Notes: generated by a model not told the origin, from the letters alone. Positions 36,174 to 45,428 are shown, counted from the first letter of the stretch. The stretch: 64,000 bases of DNA from Candidatus Jettenia caeni (GCA_000296795.1 BAFH01000003.1:1240401-1304400), one strand, 5' to 3'. Translations and numbers: made by a program.

Positions 36174-36812
36174 TTATTTGAATAAATATTTAAAAAATCC
36201 TTCATTTTTAGCATTAAATGCTGAATCAAAGTTATCCCAACTTAATGTTTTCGTTTTTCCGTTATAGATATTAATTAAATCTTTCTCTATGGGTTCTCCT
36301 TCACATTCGGTTATAACGTGAAATGAAAAAGCAATTATACTACCAGGTCTTACATTTTGAAATAATATGCTTAAATAATTATTAGTGTAAACATCATCTT
36401 TTTGAAGACTTGTATATTTTATATTTGGAGGTATTGCAGAATCCAATACTTTGCCATTTATTGGAATGAAGACATCGATATTTTCAGGATTTTCGCCTAT
36501 GTATCCAATTTTCATTTGGATGTTATAAACAGGTTTCCACTTAGTAAATAATACAAATGTTTTATAACGGCCAATCCTTCGATAACTCCAAGAATAATAG
36601 GAAAAAGGTTCTTTTGTATATTTATTTTTGTCTAATTTTGTAATCTCCGTGGACGTCCTTTTTGTTGGGTTAAATAGGCGTTTTGAAAACTCAAAGATGT
36701 TATCTAAGGCTTTTGTCAAAGTACCTAAATAAACAATAATTGCTATTATAATGAAAATAATAACAAATTTGTTTTTCGCCCAATGTATAATTTGATCAAA
36801 TTTATTATTCAT
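36174..36812 (-). CDS. membrane-anchored protein of unknown function
   Basis: 212 residues. One N-terminal transmembrane helix (FVIIFIIIAIIVYLGTLT, about 16-33) leads into a soluble domain of about 150 residues rich in strands and aromatic residues (FSYYSWSYRRIGRYKTFVLFTKW, ENIDVFIPINGK). No motif or family recognised. It is very AT-rich, stands alone, and is bracketed by 128-bp direct repeats at 35975-36102 and 36929-37055, so it may have arrived as a separate cassette. ATG start at 36812. It is not obviously an immunity or toxin protein. Confidence 0.6.
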   Translation of the reverse strand: MNNKFDQIIHWAKNKFVIIFIIIAIIVYLGTLTKALDNIFEFSKRLFNPTKRTSTEITKLDKNKYTKEPFSYYSWSYRRIGRYKTFVLFTKWKPVYNIQMKIGYIGENPENIDVFIPINGKVLDSAIPPNIKYTSLQKDDVYTNNYLSILFQNVRPGSIIAFSFHVITECEGEPIEKDLINIYNGKTKTLSWDNFDSAFNAKNEGFFKYLFK

Positions 36813-36928
36813 ACTTAATTTCGTTATTTAGATAACTAAATATTTTACTATTATAATCTAAGGTAATATCACTGGCGTAGTTTGTGGCTCAATTAACACT
36901 GGAAGCTGGAAAGGTGAAGGAAAATTAT

Positions 36929-37055
36929 AAATCCTTGATGTTGGACTGATTTTCTGTTTTACATTGAAATTAAAGAATTTTTAGCATTATGTCTATTCTA
37001 TATGTTTTAATTAATTGTATGTGTTTTGATTAATTTTAGTATAAAATTAGCACAA
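36929..37055. repeat. 127-bp imperfect direct repeat, right copy
   Basis: Counterpart of 35975-36102, sharing block order and the 3' end AAAATTAGCACAA. The rest of the 36813-37207 gap is AT-rich without coding potential. Confidence 0.65.
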
Positions 37056-37207
37056 ATAATATTTGATTACTTCATTACATATAAAACAATCAATATAAGG
37101 AAAGATGATGTAAAACAAGCATTCTTGAGGATTATTATTTTTTGTAAATCTTATAAAATATCAGTAGAATAATTGCTGATTATATCAATTTGTTAATTCG
37201 ACGTGAA

Positions 37208-38746
37208 CTAGTTCGTTCTATATCCTATACGAACAACAGGTTCAAACCCGGAGTTAGAACACTGTCTTTGCCATTCAGCAAGTTTCATTAAGAAAATGAA
37301 AGATTTGATTTCAGCAATTTTTGTAATGGGAGTTTGTCGCTCAAAAATGAACCATAGACATATCTTTTTTGGTTTAACATCTTGATTATTGATTTGGATT
37401 GATGTGTTTAGATTTTGTAAAATTTTAACTGTTGCAACTGCCTGATCGATTGCATAAGCAAATTTTTGTGTAGTTCCAATTTTAACAAAAAATGCTGTAC
37501 TATCTTTGAATAAATCCAGCTTCTCAATTTTGTATTGTCGTATAGTGGTTAGATGCCTATCTAAATTAACATAACCCTCATTTTCTCTTAAAGAATTGAA
37601 ATAATATTCGGGATAACAATAAACACCACTTTCTTGTCCAGAAAGGCTATTTTGCCACTTTTCAAATGCAGAATTAGAAAAGTTAGTATTTGGATTTTCA
37701 AAAGTAATTTTCTCATCAATTTGTTTCATCAGAAATTCAATATAGTTTTGGTTGAAAACATGCCACTTACCATCAAGTAGAAAGTGCTTCTCGTCATCAA
37801 CGAAATCAAAGAAAAATTTTAATGGTTTTGCATACCCTTTGTTATTTTCATCCGAGACTTTTACTCTGATATTGTTAATATTAGCTACAAGGTTAATATT
37901 GTATCGGTTTATGAAATTGTGAAGAGCGGAAAGGCTAAGTTCTTCTATATCCTGTCTTTGTCGGCCTAATATAAAACTATATTGATTTTTACCCAGAAAA
38001 ATAAAATCAACACCCGAAACCGTTGCCTCTGCTGGCTGTAAACCAGCGTTTGTACTGTTTAGAATTTCCTGTGCAAGTTTTTGATCCAACTCAACTATTT
38101 TTGTACTGTCTACGACAGAAGTTGCTCTGGGTAAAATTATCCTAGGGTTTTTCCGTAGTTCCTCCTCAATAGCCTGTACTAATTCAGGTAAATTATCGGG
38201 TAAGATTTTTAAATGCAACTGTGTTGAATTGCCAAAACTTGCAATCTCTCCCCATTTATCCTTATTAATCGTTTTGGCCTTAACATAATGTATAGATTCT
38301 CCACTATCATATTCAATTTCGCTATTTTCCTGATATGAAATAATTGTTTTGCTTCTCTTGCCCCCAAACAGTTTTGAGTTTTTAAGCTTAAGATTATTAT
38401 CGTCAGCTATTCTCTCAGCAAGATTGATTCCAAAGTCGGTATCACAAAAATCCTTGAGATAAAAATGTGATTTTCCCATGCTGATTGCATATGACAATGT
38501 CGAATTTGAAATTAAAAATACTCCAAAATAAGCCTTGTTCTTTGGTTTATTATCTGAGCTAAAATAATCTTTATATAGATCGACCCACCAAATATCAATG
38601 TCCTCAGGTTCTTTTGAAAAATAAAATGAAAGGGTAAAACCATTGATACTTTTTTTTCTAGCAAGAGAAAGACCGATGGTCTGTAGTTTTTCAATCAAGC
38701 TCGATTCTTTGGACTTTTCGATTCTATATATGTTATATTTGGCCAT
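37208..38746 (-). CDS. DUF6119/TIGR04141-like sporadically distributed protein
   Basis: 512 residues. The N-terminus (YNIYRIEKSKESSLIEKLQT) and the C-terminal block (NLDRHLTTIRQYKIEKLDLF, then AFFVKIGTTQKFAYAIDQAVA) resemble the TIGR04141/DUF6119 family. I remember that family as patchily distributed, 500-550 residues long and often near restriction or mobile genes. No catalytic motif is obvious, so its function is unknown. It is downstream of two DNA methyltransferase genes on the same strand (139 bp gap), which suggests a component of, or passenger on, a DNA-modification defence locus. ATG at 38746. Strongly AT-rich, like the rest of the island. Confidence 0.55.
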   Translation of the reverse strand: MAKYNIYRIEKSKESSLIEKLQTIGLSLARKKSINGFTLSFYFSKEPEDIDIWWVDLYKDYFSSDNKPKNKAYFGVFLISNSTLSYAISMGKSHFYLKDFCDTDFGINLAERIADDNNLKLKNSKLFGGKRSKTIISYQENSEIEYDSGESIHYVKAKTINKDKWGEIASFGNSTQLHLKILPDNLPELVQAIEEELRKNPRIILPRATSVVDSTKIVELDQKLAQEILNSTNAGLQPAEATVSGVDFIFLGKNQYSFILGRQRQDIEELSLSALHNFINRYNINLVANINNIRVKVSDENNKGYAKPLKFFFDFVDDEKHFLLDGKWHVFNQNYIEFLMKQIDEKITFENPNTNFSNSAFEKWQNSLSGQESGVYCYPEYYFNSLRENEGYVNLDRHLTTIRQYKIEKLDLFKDSTAFFVKIGTTQKFAYAIDQAVATVKILQNLNTSIQINNQDVKPKKICLWFIFERQTPITKIAEIKSFIFLMKLAEWQRQCSNSGFEPVVRIGYRTN

Positions 38747-38885
38747 ATATTTAGTTCATAACATTATAAAACCTTTGGATGTATCAATCTGGTAAGGAAA
38801 TTTTAATTATTTGATTTTAATTTGGAAAAAAGCAAATACTTTTTTATCAAAAGTAATATAGTACTTTTAAGGTCTGATAAGTTCA

Positions 38886-40547
38886 TTATTTATTGTGCGT
38901 TCTATTCAATCTTCTTTTAGATAGCTTCCTCCAAATATTCCTTAAAATCTTGATTTTAGATTCAGTAAGCCCATACTGTTTACCCAACAGCTCCTTATCT
39001 GTTAAATCGAGTATATCTTCAATCTTTCGCTCACGGATAAGTTGGTCAACCTTTTTAAAATCGATTCTTTCATTATTAAGAATCGGCAATTGCAGTTCCT
39101 CTATTTCAGAAGGTTCAAAAGTCAATACGCCTCCACCGTAACTCCTACCTGTAATTTCTGAAAAAGCAAAAGTTAATGAGTTTAAAAATGAAAGTGCAAT
39201 TAATTTGGGGTCAATTTTATTTTTGAATTTTACCCTATGAATAGTATCTGTAGATGAGGCGTTAGCAGAGTTTAAAATCAGTTTAGGGTAATCACTTACT
39301 TGCCTCAAAACAAATGCATCTGGTACCCATAGAGAAGGTGTTATATACCATCTCTTACGAATCTTACACTTGTATCCTGTGTGAAATTTTTGTGCTTCTC
39401 CAAACTTTATATAATTATGGCAAACTTTAGGTAAATCTTTTAAATCATTATCTGGTGGTGTAAAGAGATAAATTGGATAACCAGCTTTTGAATTTATTTG
39501 AAAATCATTCTCAGTAAAAATAATTCCTTTAAGATGATTAGATTTGCTTATTACTTTATGTGTATAGGGTTTCAACTCCTTTTCTTCGACCTGTTTTTCA
39601 TTTAACATAAAAAAGTAGTTTCTTCCTGTAACAATGCCTACATCTACTTTCATCACATCACCACAGCGTGGTATATCTTTATTATTCTTTAATTCTCTAA
39701 GCAGACGTATCTCATTTTCTTCAAGGAAATATTTTGTCCATTTTTCATTTGTATGATCAACAGGTTTAACTAGTATATTAGGAATACTTTTGAAATCAAA
39801 CCCTTCAAGATCCGCAAGTGTACTTAGTTCAACCATTCGTATACCCTTATTTTCTGGAGCACTCTTTTCGCAAAGTAACAGAACAACCTCCTGCTGGATA
39901 CCTGTGAATACTAATTTGTTAAAAGTCACAATTGTTATTCTCTCAAAGAAGTTTGAAAGAAAGATTCTCGTTTCAGCAGCATACTTCACTTGAAATAATT
40001 CTGCTGGAATAACCATCCCAAGCTTGCCGATCTTAGATAACAATGTTGAAGAAATTACCAGGAAAGGTACCCAAATATTTGTCAGTTTATTAGGTTTAAG
40101 GCCTAAGGCATTCATCATTTGAATAGCACGTATTCTATGTTCTTCGGGAAAATTTTGGTAGCGAATAAATGGGGGATTGCCGACAACCACATCAAATGAG
40201 CTTTTCCCATTACTTGATAAATATTCAAAGAAGTCAATATTTACAATGGAATCTGAATTAAGTCCAAATTTTGCTGCTCTAGCTTTTGCCTTTTCTGCCT
40301 CTTTCGGAATAATTTCTATGCCTTTGATCAGGTTATAATACTTATTCTTAGGTATCCCAAGTTCTTTGAATCTATCTAGGCAGGCTTCTATAAAGTTACC
40401 ATCGCCACAACTTGGTTCTAGTATTTTTTGTTTAGAGTTAGTAATGGCCCATTTACAGATGAACCATGTTATCTCTTTAGGTGTGTAATAGCCACCTCTT
40501 AATTTTATTTCGTCAATATGCTCTAATACTTCAGCTATTCTGTTCAT
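38886..40547 (-). CDS. N6-adenine DNA methyltransferase (Eco57I-like)
   Basis: 553 residues. The SAM-binding motif I region is EPSCGDGNFI (about 44-53), preceded by the GGYYTPKEI motif X region, and the catalytic motif IV is NPPF (about 124-127). The C-terminal half (from about 300) looks like a target-recognition region (GRSYGGGVLTFEPSEIEELQ is the typical segment after the TRD). It methylates adenine in DNA. No nuclease motif is visible, so it is a stand-alone methylase or the modification partner of the upstream gene. Its start overlaps the 3' end of that gene by 17 bp, indicating translational coupling. Confidence 0.85.
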   Translation of the reverse strand: MNRIAEVLEHIDEIKLRGGYYTPKEITWFICKWAITNSKQKILEPSCGDGNFIEACLDRFKELGIPKNKYYNLIKGIEIIPKEAEKAKARAAKFGLNSDSIVNIDFFEYLSSNGKSSFDVVVGNPPFIRYQNFPEEHRIRAIQMMNALGLKPNKLTNIWVPFLVISSTLLSKIGKLGMVIPAELFQVKYAAETRIFLSNFFERITIVTFNKLVFTGIQQEVVLLLCEKSAPENKGIRMVELSTLADLEGFDFKSIPNILVKPVDHTNEKWTKYFLEENEIRLLRELKNNKDIPRCGDVMKVDVGIVTGRNYFFMLNEKQVEEKELKPYTHKVISKSNHLKGIIFTENDFQINSKAGYPIYLFTPPDNDLKDLPKVCHNYIKFGEAQKFHTGYKCKIRKRWYITPSLWVPDAFVLRQVSDYPKLILNSANASSTDTIHRVKFKNKIDPKLIALSFLNSLTFAFSEITGRSYGGGVLTFEPSEIEELQLPILNNERIDFKKVDQLIRERKIEDILDLTDKELLGKQYGLTESKIKILRNIWRKLSKRRLNRTHNK

Positions 40548-43500
40548 CTTCTATAATTTCCGCTAAAAATAAATTACTATCCTTTATAGCTTCCAATTCC
40601 TCTTTTTTTATTCCATACAACGAATTAATCATTGAAATTATTTCATTATATAAATAATTAAATTTTCTCTGCAAAATGGACTTTTTATTGGCAATATATG
40701 TCTTGTTAATAGTTTGCTTTGTTTTTATAATTTCTTTAGTATTTTTACATATGGAATTATAAAGATTTACTTCTTCTATTGAATCAAAATTTATATTTCG
40801 GATGGGCAAGTTTTCAATAAATTGCTTGCCATGAGAATAATATGATCCACGAAATTCACTGGCTCTTGCTTTAACCATTGCCTCAAAAGCTGGATGTGCC
40901 AATATAGCTAGCAAATAGAAAATAGAATAATTAGAATTCGAAATTAAGGAATAATAAGGACCATTACCACCGCCTGTAAATTGCAAGTTAGCATTATCAT
41001 AAGCATAACTTGATTGTTTGGAAAGTACAGGCCAAATTATTTTAGGATTGTTATGGAACTTTGTTAAACTCTGAGAACGACCGTATTGATACCATTTGAT
41101 TTCCCTTGTACCGTTAATACTTCTTTCTTCTAAATCAGTTTTGTAATGGTTCAAATATTTCCAGCACAGAGGATAATTACTTTTTAATAGTTTTTCTGAA
41201 AAAACTTCTGCCCGATTATTTGAGATAGTATATGGAAAAATTATTAATGCATTTGGCTGTGGTATGTCAAATAGGCTAAAAGACAAATCATAAATGCACG
41301 GAAGTAGTATTGCCTTCTCTATTTCCCATTTCTTTCCTTCTTTCTCAAAAAAAATTGTATACTGCTTTTCTTCGATAGGCTGAATAACATAAATTCTATC
41401 CGCACTTGTTTGGAGCCCGACAGATATCTCTGCAATTTGTTTTAGGGGAACAGTTAATTTACTTTTAATCTTTTTAAAGAGTTCTGTGGCTTCATTAGAT
41501 AAAAATATCCAGGGTTGGTCGGAATAATCTGCAACGTTATATTCTGCGATAGTGGCAGAGTTGAAACTATGCTCAACATTTAATTTAGTAATTCTTTTGA
41601 AAGAAAATTTTTGTTTGGGTCGCTTATCAATTACTAAAATGGCTGTATAGGTTGACCTGCCCGGAAATACTTGTGTAACCCCAAAGTGAACGATTTTAGA
41701 TAATGAGCATTGGCTGGTGATTAAAGCTCTAAGCTTTTTCGCCCCTTTCACGATAAAAAATTTGTGTGGGACAATATAGCCAATAACACCATTTTCGTTT
41801 GTAAGTTCAATTGCTCGTTCGATAAATAGATAATATTTATCAAAGTTGTTACTAGATGCCACAGAGTAAGGAGATTGCTTACTTTGATAATATTGAATCT
41901 CTTCAAAAGAGTATTTAACTAGATTCTGAATACGTACGTAGGGAGGATTTCCGATAACGGCATCAAATCCTTTCTTTTCTTTTAGAAATGGAAATTCAAC
42001 AGACCAATTAAAAGGCTTAAGTTTGTATAAAAGCTCGTCATTTTCTAGTGCGGCTTTATCAAACTCAAAATACTGATCATCTATTAATGAATTACCGCAT
42101 TTGATGTTATTATTCAGGTTCGGTAAAACCTTTCTTTTGTAAGTATTTAAATAGTAGTCAATCGAAGTTGCTTTCTCGTTTTCAAGTAGCTTTAGTAACA
42201 AACTAAACCGAGTTACTTCAATAGCATAAGGGTTTACATCGACTCCAAAAATGTTTTGAAGTAATATTTTTTGTTTTGCTTTCAGAGTTAATCGCCAAGA
42301 TTTATCATAAGTTTGATATGCAATATCATTGTCGATCACATCGGATTGGAGCAAGATATTTATATGTTTCTCTATCAAATAATCAAATAGTGAAATTAGG
42401 AATGTTCCTGAACCACAACAGATATCCACAATCTTTAAATTATTAATTCGCTGTAAGGTACTTCTTTCTAGTAAAGGTTCAAGAGTTTCTCTAATTATTT
42501 GGTCAACTATAAATTTAGGTGTTGGAATGACACCATTGGATGCAATAACCTCTGGTTCCTTTACAATACGGATGGATTTTTCAGATACTAAAGCAATCCT
42601 ACTCCCTAAATATTTCTCATAGATTTGGTTTAAAATATTAGGCTCTATTACAGAAAAGTCGTAAGGACTGGCAGGATAATAAAGCTCATTGAAAATTTCT
42701 ATTAAAAGCTCTGGATCAACTATTATCCCTAAGGATAAATTGTCTTCAATAAAATCAAATAGTCCAGAATTGTATTTTTTATCAGATGCTATAAAAAGCT
42801 TTTTCAGTTCTTCATAATTACTGATTTTCTTTAGTGTTTCGTATTTTTCTATTTCCCTATCCTCACAAATTCTAAGGAAAATAATCCTATTGATCAGACG
42901 TTGAATTAAGAAATTGATTTCTTCCTCTTTAAGGGATTTATTATTTTTAAGAACGTTAATAGCAAGCTTTTCTCTCCATTTCTCAATTTGTAGCAGGAAA
43001 TACTCATCAAAGGGAGTGGTATCTTTCTCCGTAAATGAAAAGTATTCGTCTAAAAAGCCAGAACTAACGGAATTATAAGACAGTAATTGATATAGCTCCT
43101 CAAATTGTTCTAAATAATTCTTAAAATGAAATATTCGATATCTTGCAGATTGTGGGCCATCATCAATATTAGGTTTATATCTGCAATCATACACAATCAA
43201 TTTCTCAAAGTTAGTCAAAATAGATATTCCTAAATTAGCATTCCATCCGTATCGCCTTGTTTGAAATGCTGCGGCTTTGGAATATTCTATATCTATTGAA
43301 ACTTTCTTTGCTTCAACAAATAGTTTCCTATTGCCTAAGATTCTTAGGGTATAATCAGGATTTTTCTTGGTAATGGTGTCATCTTCTTCAATATTAATAG
43401 ATTCTTCTTGGATTACATCTCGGATAAATTGATTTTTTGCCTCTTCATTATTGACATCCCAACCGAAAGTTTTGAGAAAAGCATTTAAAAAATCTATCCT

Positions 43501-43620
43501 TAACTGAGCTTCACTGTATTTATTCTTTTTAAGGTGAGAATATTGCTTTTCAAAAGAAGTAATCAAGCTTGTAAGTTGCTCTAATGCTTTTGCTTTATTT
43601 TTAGTAACAGTATACGACAT
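40531..43620 (-). CDS. type IIG-like restriction-methyltransferase fusion (Eco57I family)
   Basis: 1029 residues combining endonuclease and methylase. The N-terminal region has a PD-(D/E)xK-like nuclease core (PDYTLRI..., then FVEAKK at about residue 100) resembling the HsdR N-terminal fold. A helical linker follows, then a SAM-binding motif I DICCGSGTFL near 400 and catalytic NPPYVRIQN near 560, then a C-terminal recognition region with the typical FRGSYYSHGKQFIENLPI segment. Such single-chain enzymes cut at a fixed distance from the recognition site and methylate one strand, which is why a second methylase (the next gene, overlapping by 17 bp) often accompanies them. First gene of the trio; ATG at 43620. 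Confidence 0.85.
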   Translation of the reverse strand: MSYTVTKNKAKALEQLTSLITSFEKQYSHLKKNKYSEAQLRIDFLNAFLKTFGWDVNNEEAKNQFIRDVIQEESINIEEDDTITKKNPDYTLRILGNRKLFVEAKKVSIDIEYSKAAAFQTRRYGWNANLGISILTNFEKLIVYDCRYKPNIDDGPQSARYRIFHFKNYLEQFEELYQLLSYNSVSSGFLDEYFSFTEKDTTPFDEYFLLQIEKWREKLAINVLKNNKSLKEEEINFLIQRLINRIIFLRICEDREIEKYETLKKISNYEELKKLFIASDKKYNSGLFDFIEDNLSLGIIVDPELLIEIFNELYYPASPYDFSVIEPNILNQIYEKYLGSRIALVSEKSIRIVKEPEVIASNGVIPTPKFIVDQIIRETLEPLLERSTLQRINNLKIVDICCGSGTFLISLFDYLIEKHINILLQSDVIDNDIAYQTYDKSWRLTLKAKQKILLQNIFGVDVNPYAIEVTRFSLLLKLLENEKATSIDYYLNTYKRKVLPNLNNNIKCGNSLIDDQYFEFDKAALENDELLYKLKPFNWSVEFPFLKEKKGFDAVIGNPPYVRIQNLVKYSFEEIQYYQSKQSPYSVASSNNFDKYYLFIERAIELTNENGVIGYIVPHKFFIVKGAKKLRALITSQCSLSKIVHFGVTQVFPGRSTYTAILVIDKRPKQKFSFKRITKLNVEHSFNSATIAEYNVADYSDQPWIFLSNEATELFKKIKSKLTVPLKQIAEISVGLQTSADRIYVIQPIEEKQYTIFFEKEGKKWEIEKAILLPCIYDLSFSLFDIPQPNALIIFPYTISNNRAEVFSEKLLKSNYPLCWKYLNHYKTDLEERSINGTREIKWYQYGRSQSLTKFHNNPKIIWPVLSKQSSYAYDNANLQFTGGGNGPYYSLISNSNYSIFYLLAILAHPAFEAMVKARASEFRGSYYSHGKQFIENLPIRNINFDSIEEVNLYNSICKNTKEIIKTKQTINKTYIANKKSILQRKFNYLYNEIISMINSLYGIKKEELEAIKDSNLFLAEIIEDEQNS

Positions 43621-43688
43621 AGAATAATTGGCTTTTTTATGAAAAGATTTAAAATACTATTCTTTTTGTAATCTATTTTTAGCATCCA

Positions 43689-43805
43689 TTATGAGGACTC
43701 CAATATGTGCTCATTTTTCGTTACCAAGCACCAATCTATAATTTCAACTTCTTTAATTTCATCACAATACAGATTTAAAACAATTTTATTTAACACATCG
43801 TTCAT
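43689..43805 (-). CDS. possible 38-residue leader ORF upstream of the RM gene
   Basis: ATG 43805 to TAA 43689, encoding MNDVLNKIVLNLYCDEIKEV and a further 18 residues. The composition looks protein-like and it sits 68 bp upstream of the RM gene on the same strand, where small controller genes often lie. No HTH is evident and there is no ribosome site, so this may be chance. Confidence 0.2.
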   Translation of the reverse strand: MNDVLNKIVLNLYCDEIKEVEIIDWCLVTKNEHILESS

Positions 43806-43876
43806 AGTTTTATTTTGTAAAAAGTAGAATAGAAATTAAACATAATACCAATTATTTTGCGGAAATGATTATTAAT

Positions 43877-43902
43877 TATCATACAATATATGTTGTATGA
43901 TA
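43877..43902. promoter_or_regulatory. perfect 10-bp operator-like palindrome
   Basis: TATCATACAA, a 6-nt spacer (TATATG), then TTGTATGATA. It lies in the 434-bp divergent region between the RM gene (minus) and the 353-residue gene (plus), five bases upstream of a TTGTCA -35 candidate. This is the geometry of a repressor or controller site. No regulator gene is recognised next to it. Confidence 0.5.
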
Positions 43903-43906
43903 CAAT

Positions 43907-43933
43907 TTGTCAACTTATATATTGTATTATAGT
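43907..43933 (+). promoter_or_regulatory. candidate promoter for the 353-residue gene
   Basis: TTGTCA (43907-43912), a 15-bp spacer, then TATAGT (43928-43933), about 120 bp upstream of ATG 44055. The spacer is short, and the -35 nearly abuts the palindrome at 43877-43902, consistent with repression or activation from that site. Confidence 0.35.
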
Positions 43934-44054
43934 TTTAAAACATGTACTGAGTGAAGTGAGAGCTATGTGAGAGCAAAACAAAGCGTGGTGCAATAGTTAC
44001 GATTAATTATATAATTACTAATATAGATTGGTTTTGTAAAAGGTATAAACAAAT

Positions 44055-45116
44055 ATGAATGATAGTTGGAAAGAGAAAATTGACCCTGCCTTTGATGAAC
44101 TGATTAAGGTTCACCTGGATTTCATAAAGAATACTTGTATTTGCACGAGCGATAAAAAGAAACGATATTTAACGCTTGATGATGAATCACTAAAAGTCTT
44201 GGAGCGTAAAAGATATCCACTTCTCTTAAAAGAATTCAAGCCAAATCAAAGAAATCTGAAAAAGTTAACGAATAATATAATTACCTTAGGCGCAAGTCCT
44301 AATGTTATGCATATATTGGACTTTTTTAAGAATACGGCAAGATTAATTAATATGAATGAGAATAAAAAATCAAAGAGAGAAGATAAAAACAAATGTTTAG
44401 ATGCGTTAAAATGGAATATCATAGGCATGATTAAGGGATTGCCATGGGAAAATAGCAGGAATTATTACAAAAAACGCCTCGAAATTTATTTTTCGCCAGA
44501 AGAGGCTAGGACGTTTGCCGAAGGAAAGACTCAAAAGGAATTGATAAAGGGGTTTTTTGAGATAGGAATGGATATATTTTGTTTGATATTTCAAACAGGA
44601 ATTCGAGGTTATTGGGATCCACTAAGTGAAAGTTATGAGGATAAAAAAATCAATAAATCGAATCTTATCAATATAGGAGCGCAATTAATGTATAATGCCA
44701 TATCAATAATGACTTACAAAAAGACTCTTGATGAGCTACTTGATGAAGCACGAAATAATGATGAATCATTATACAAGGCAATCCATCTTGATAAAACCCT
44801 GTTTGAGGTGGATTGGGTGCGTAAACGCATTAGAAAGGCGTTTTATTCAGGAGATTCTATCTTTTTTAAACAGTTAGGAAGGGCAATAAAAAAACCTCCA
44901 ATACCGGCAAAATTGATGTATGGAGAAGCAATTATAATATTAGCTTCATTGTGGTCTCTTGGTCTATATAGGCTTGACAATAGTGAACTCATGGAGCTAT
45001 TAAAGATATGCAGAGTAACGATACCAGAAGAACCGGAGGCTTTCAGGAAATTTATGGATCGTCTCAAGGATGATAACGTTATTGAGGATTATAACAAGGT
45101 ATTCAATGATTTGTAA
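44055..45116 (+). CDS. hypothetical protein of the accessory island
   Basis: 353 residues, family not recognised. Mostly helical and Lys/Glu-rich; one hydrophobic stretch (FFEIGMDIFCLIFQTGI, about 167-183) is too short and too isolated to call a membrane helix with confidence. No Walker, nuclease, HTH or metal motif is visible. It is transcribed divergently from the RM trio and ends at two strong hairpins, so it is a separate transcription unit. It may be a further defence component or an element maintenance protein; nothing in the sequence decides. Confidence 0.6.
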   Translation: MNDSWKEKIDPAFDELIKVHLDFIKNTCICTSDKKKRYLTLDDESLKVLERKRYPLLLKEFKPNQRNLKKLTNNIITLGASPNVMHILDFFKNTARLINMNENKKSKREDKNKCLDALKWNIIGMIKGLPWENSRNYYKKRLEIYFSPEEARTFAEGKTQKELIKGFFEIGMDIFCLIFQTGIRGYWDPLSESYEDKKINKSNLINIGAQLMYNAISIMTYKKTLDELLDEARNNDESLYKAIHLDKTLFEVDWVRKRIRKAFYSGDSIFFKQLGRAIKKPPIPAKLMYGEAIIILASLWSLGLYRLDNSELMELLKICRVTIPEEPEAFRKFMDRLKDDNVIEDYNKVFNDL

Positions 45117-45122
45117 AAATAC

Positions 45123-45148
45123 GGACATGAAATAATTTTTTCATGTCC
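45123..45148 (+). terminator. perfect hairpin after the 353-residue gene
   Basis: GGACATGAAA, loop TAATTT, TTTCATGTCC: a perfect 10-bp stem starting six bases after the stop codon. The T-run is within the stem and not after it, so it may be a weak terminator or protect the mRNA 3' end ahead of the stronger terminator at 45178. Confidence 0.5.
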
Positions 45149-45177
45149 TGGATATAATTCTCGCTATTCAATACTAT

Positions 45178-45211
45178 AAAGCCACAGTAAAACAAACTGT
45201 GGCTTTTTTAT
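45178..45211 (+). terminator. strong intrinsic terminator
   Basis: AAAGCCACAG, a 9-nt loop, CTGTGGCTTT continuing into TTTTA: a perfect 10-bp GC-containing stem with A-rich left flank and T tail. The symmetrical A/T flanks allow bidirectional function. It insulates the 353-residue gene from the replication module. Confidence 0.85.
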
Positions 45212-45234
45212 TTCATGGTCAGAAGAGATATTTA

Positions 45235-45428
45235 CCGTGCTTCGTGCGCGTGAGCCATGCGGAAGCGCATCGAAGCACGGGCGGGAAAAGAGAACTTCAT
45301 AAGCATAATTTCATTTAAGCTTTTTTGCCCTTGTTCCGCTAAAGTCTTGCGCCATTCCTTAGGTGCGCTGCCCGAAGGAAGAGCAAGCGCACATGTAGTA
45401 TAAATATGTAGGCGCAAGTGCGCTTGCA
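45235..45428. repeat. cluster of GC-rich inverted repeats upstream of rep; possible origin
   Basis: Arms CCGTGCTTCG...GCGC (45235) and GCGC...CGAAGCACGG (to 45280) form a long stem. A second perfect 10-bp pair, GCAAGCGCAC (45383-45392) and GTGCGCTTGC (45419-45428), follows. The stretch is far more GC-rich than the surrounding island and non-coding, and it ends about 145 bp before the predicted replication initiator. An origin is plausible but unproven. The remaining 45429-45573 bases show nothing further. Confidence 0.45.

Noticed and set aside
37208-45116. A BREX or DISARM system, suggested by the methylases and large unknown proteins
   Set aside because: No PglZ, BrxC-type ATPase, DrmA/B helicase or Lon-like protease is present; the large protein is a type IIG-like fusion.
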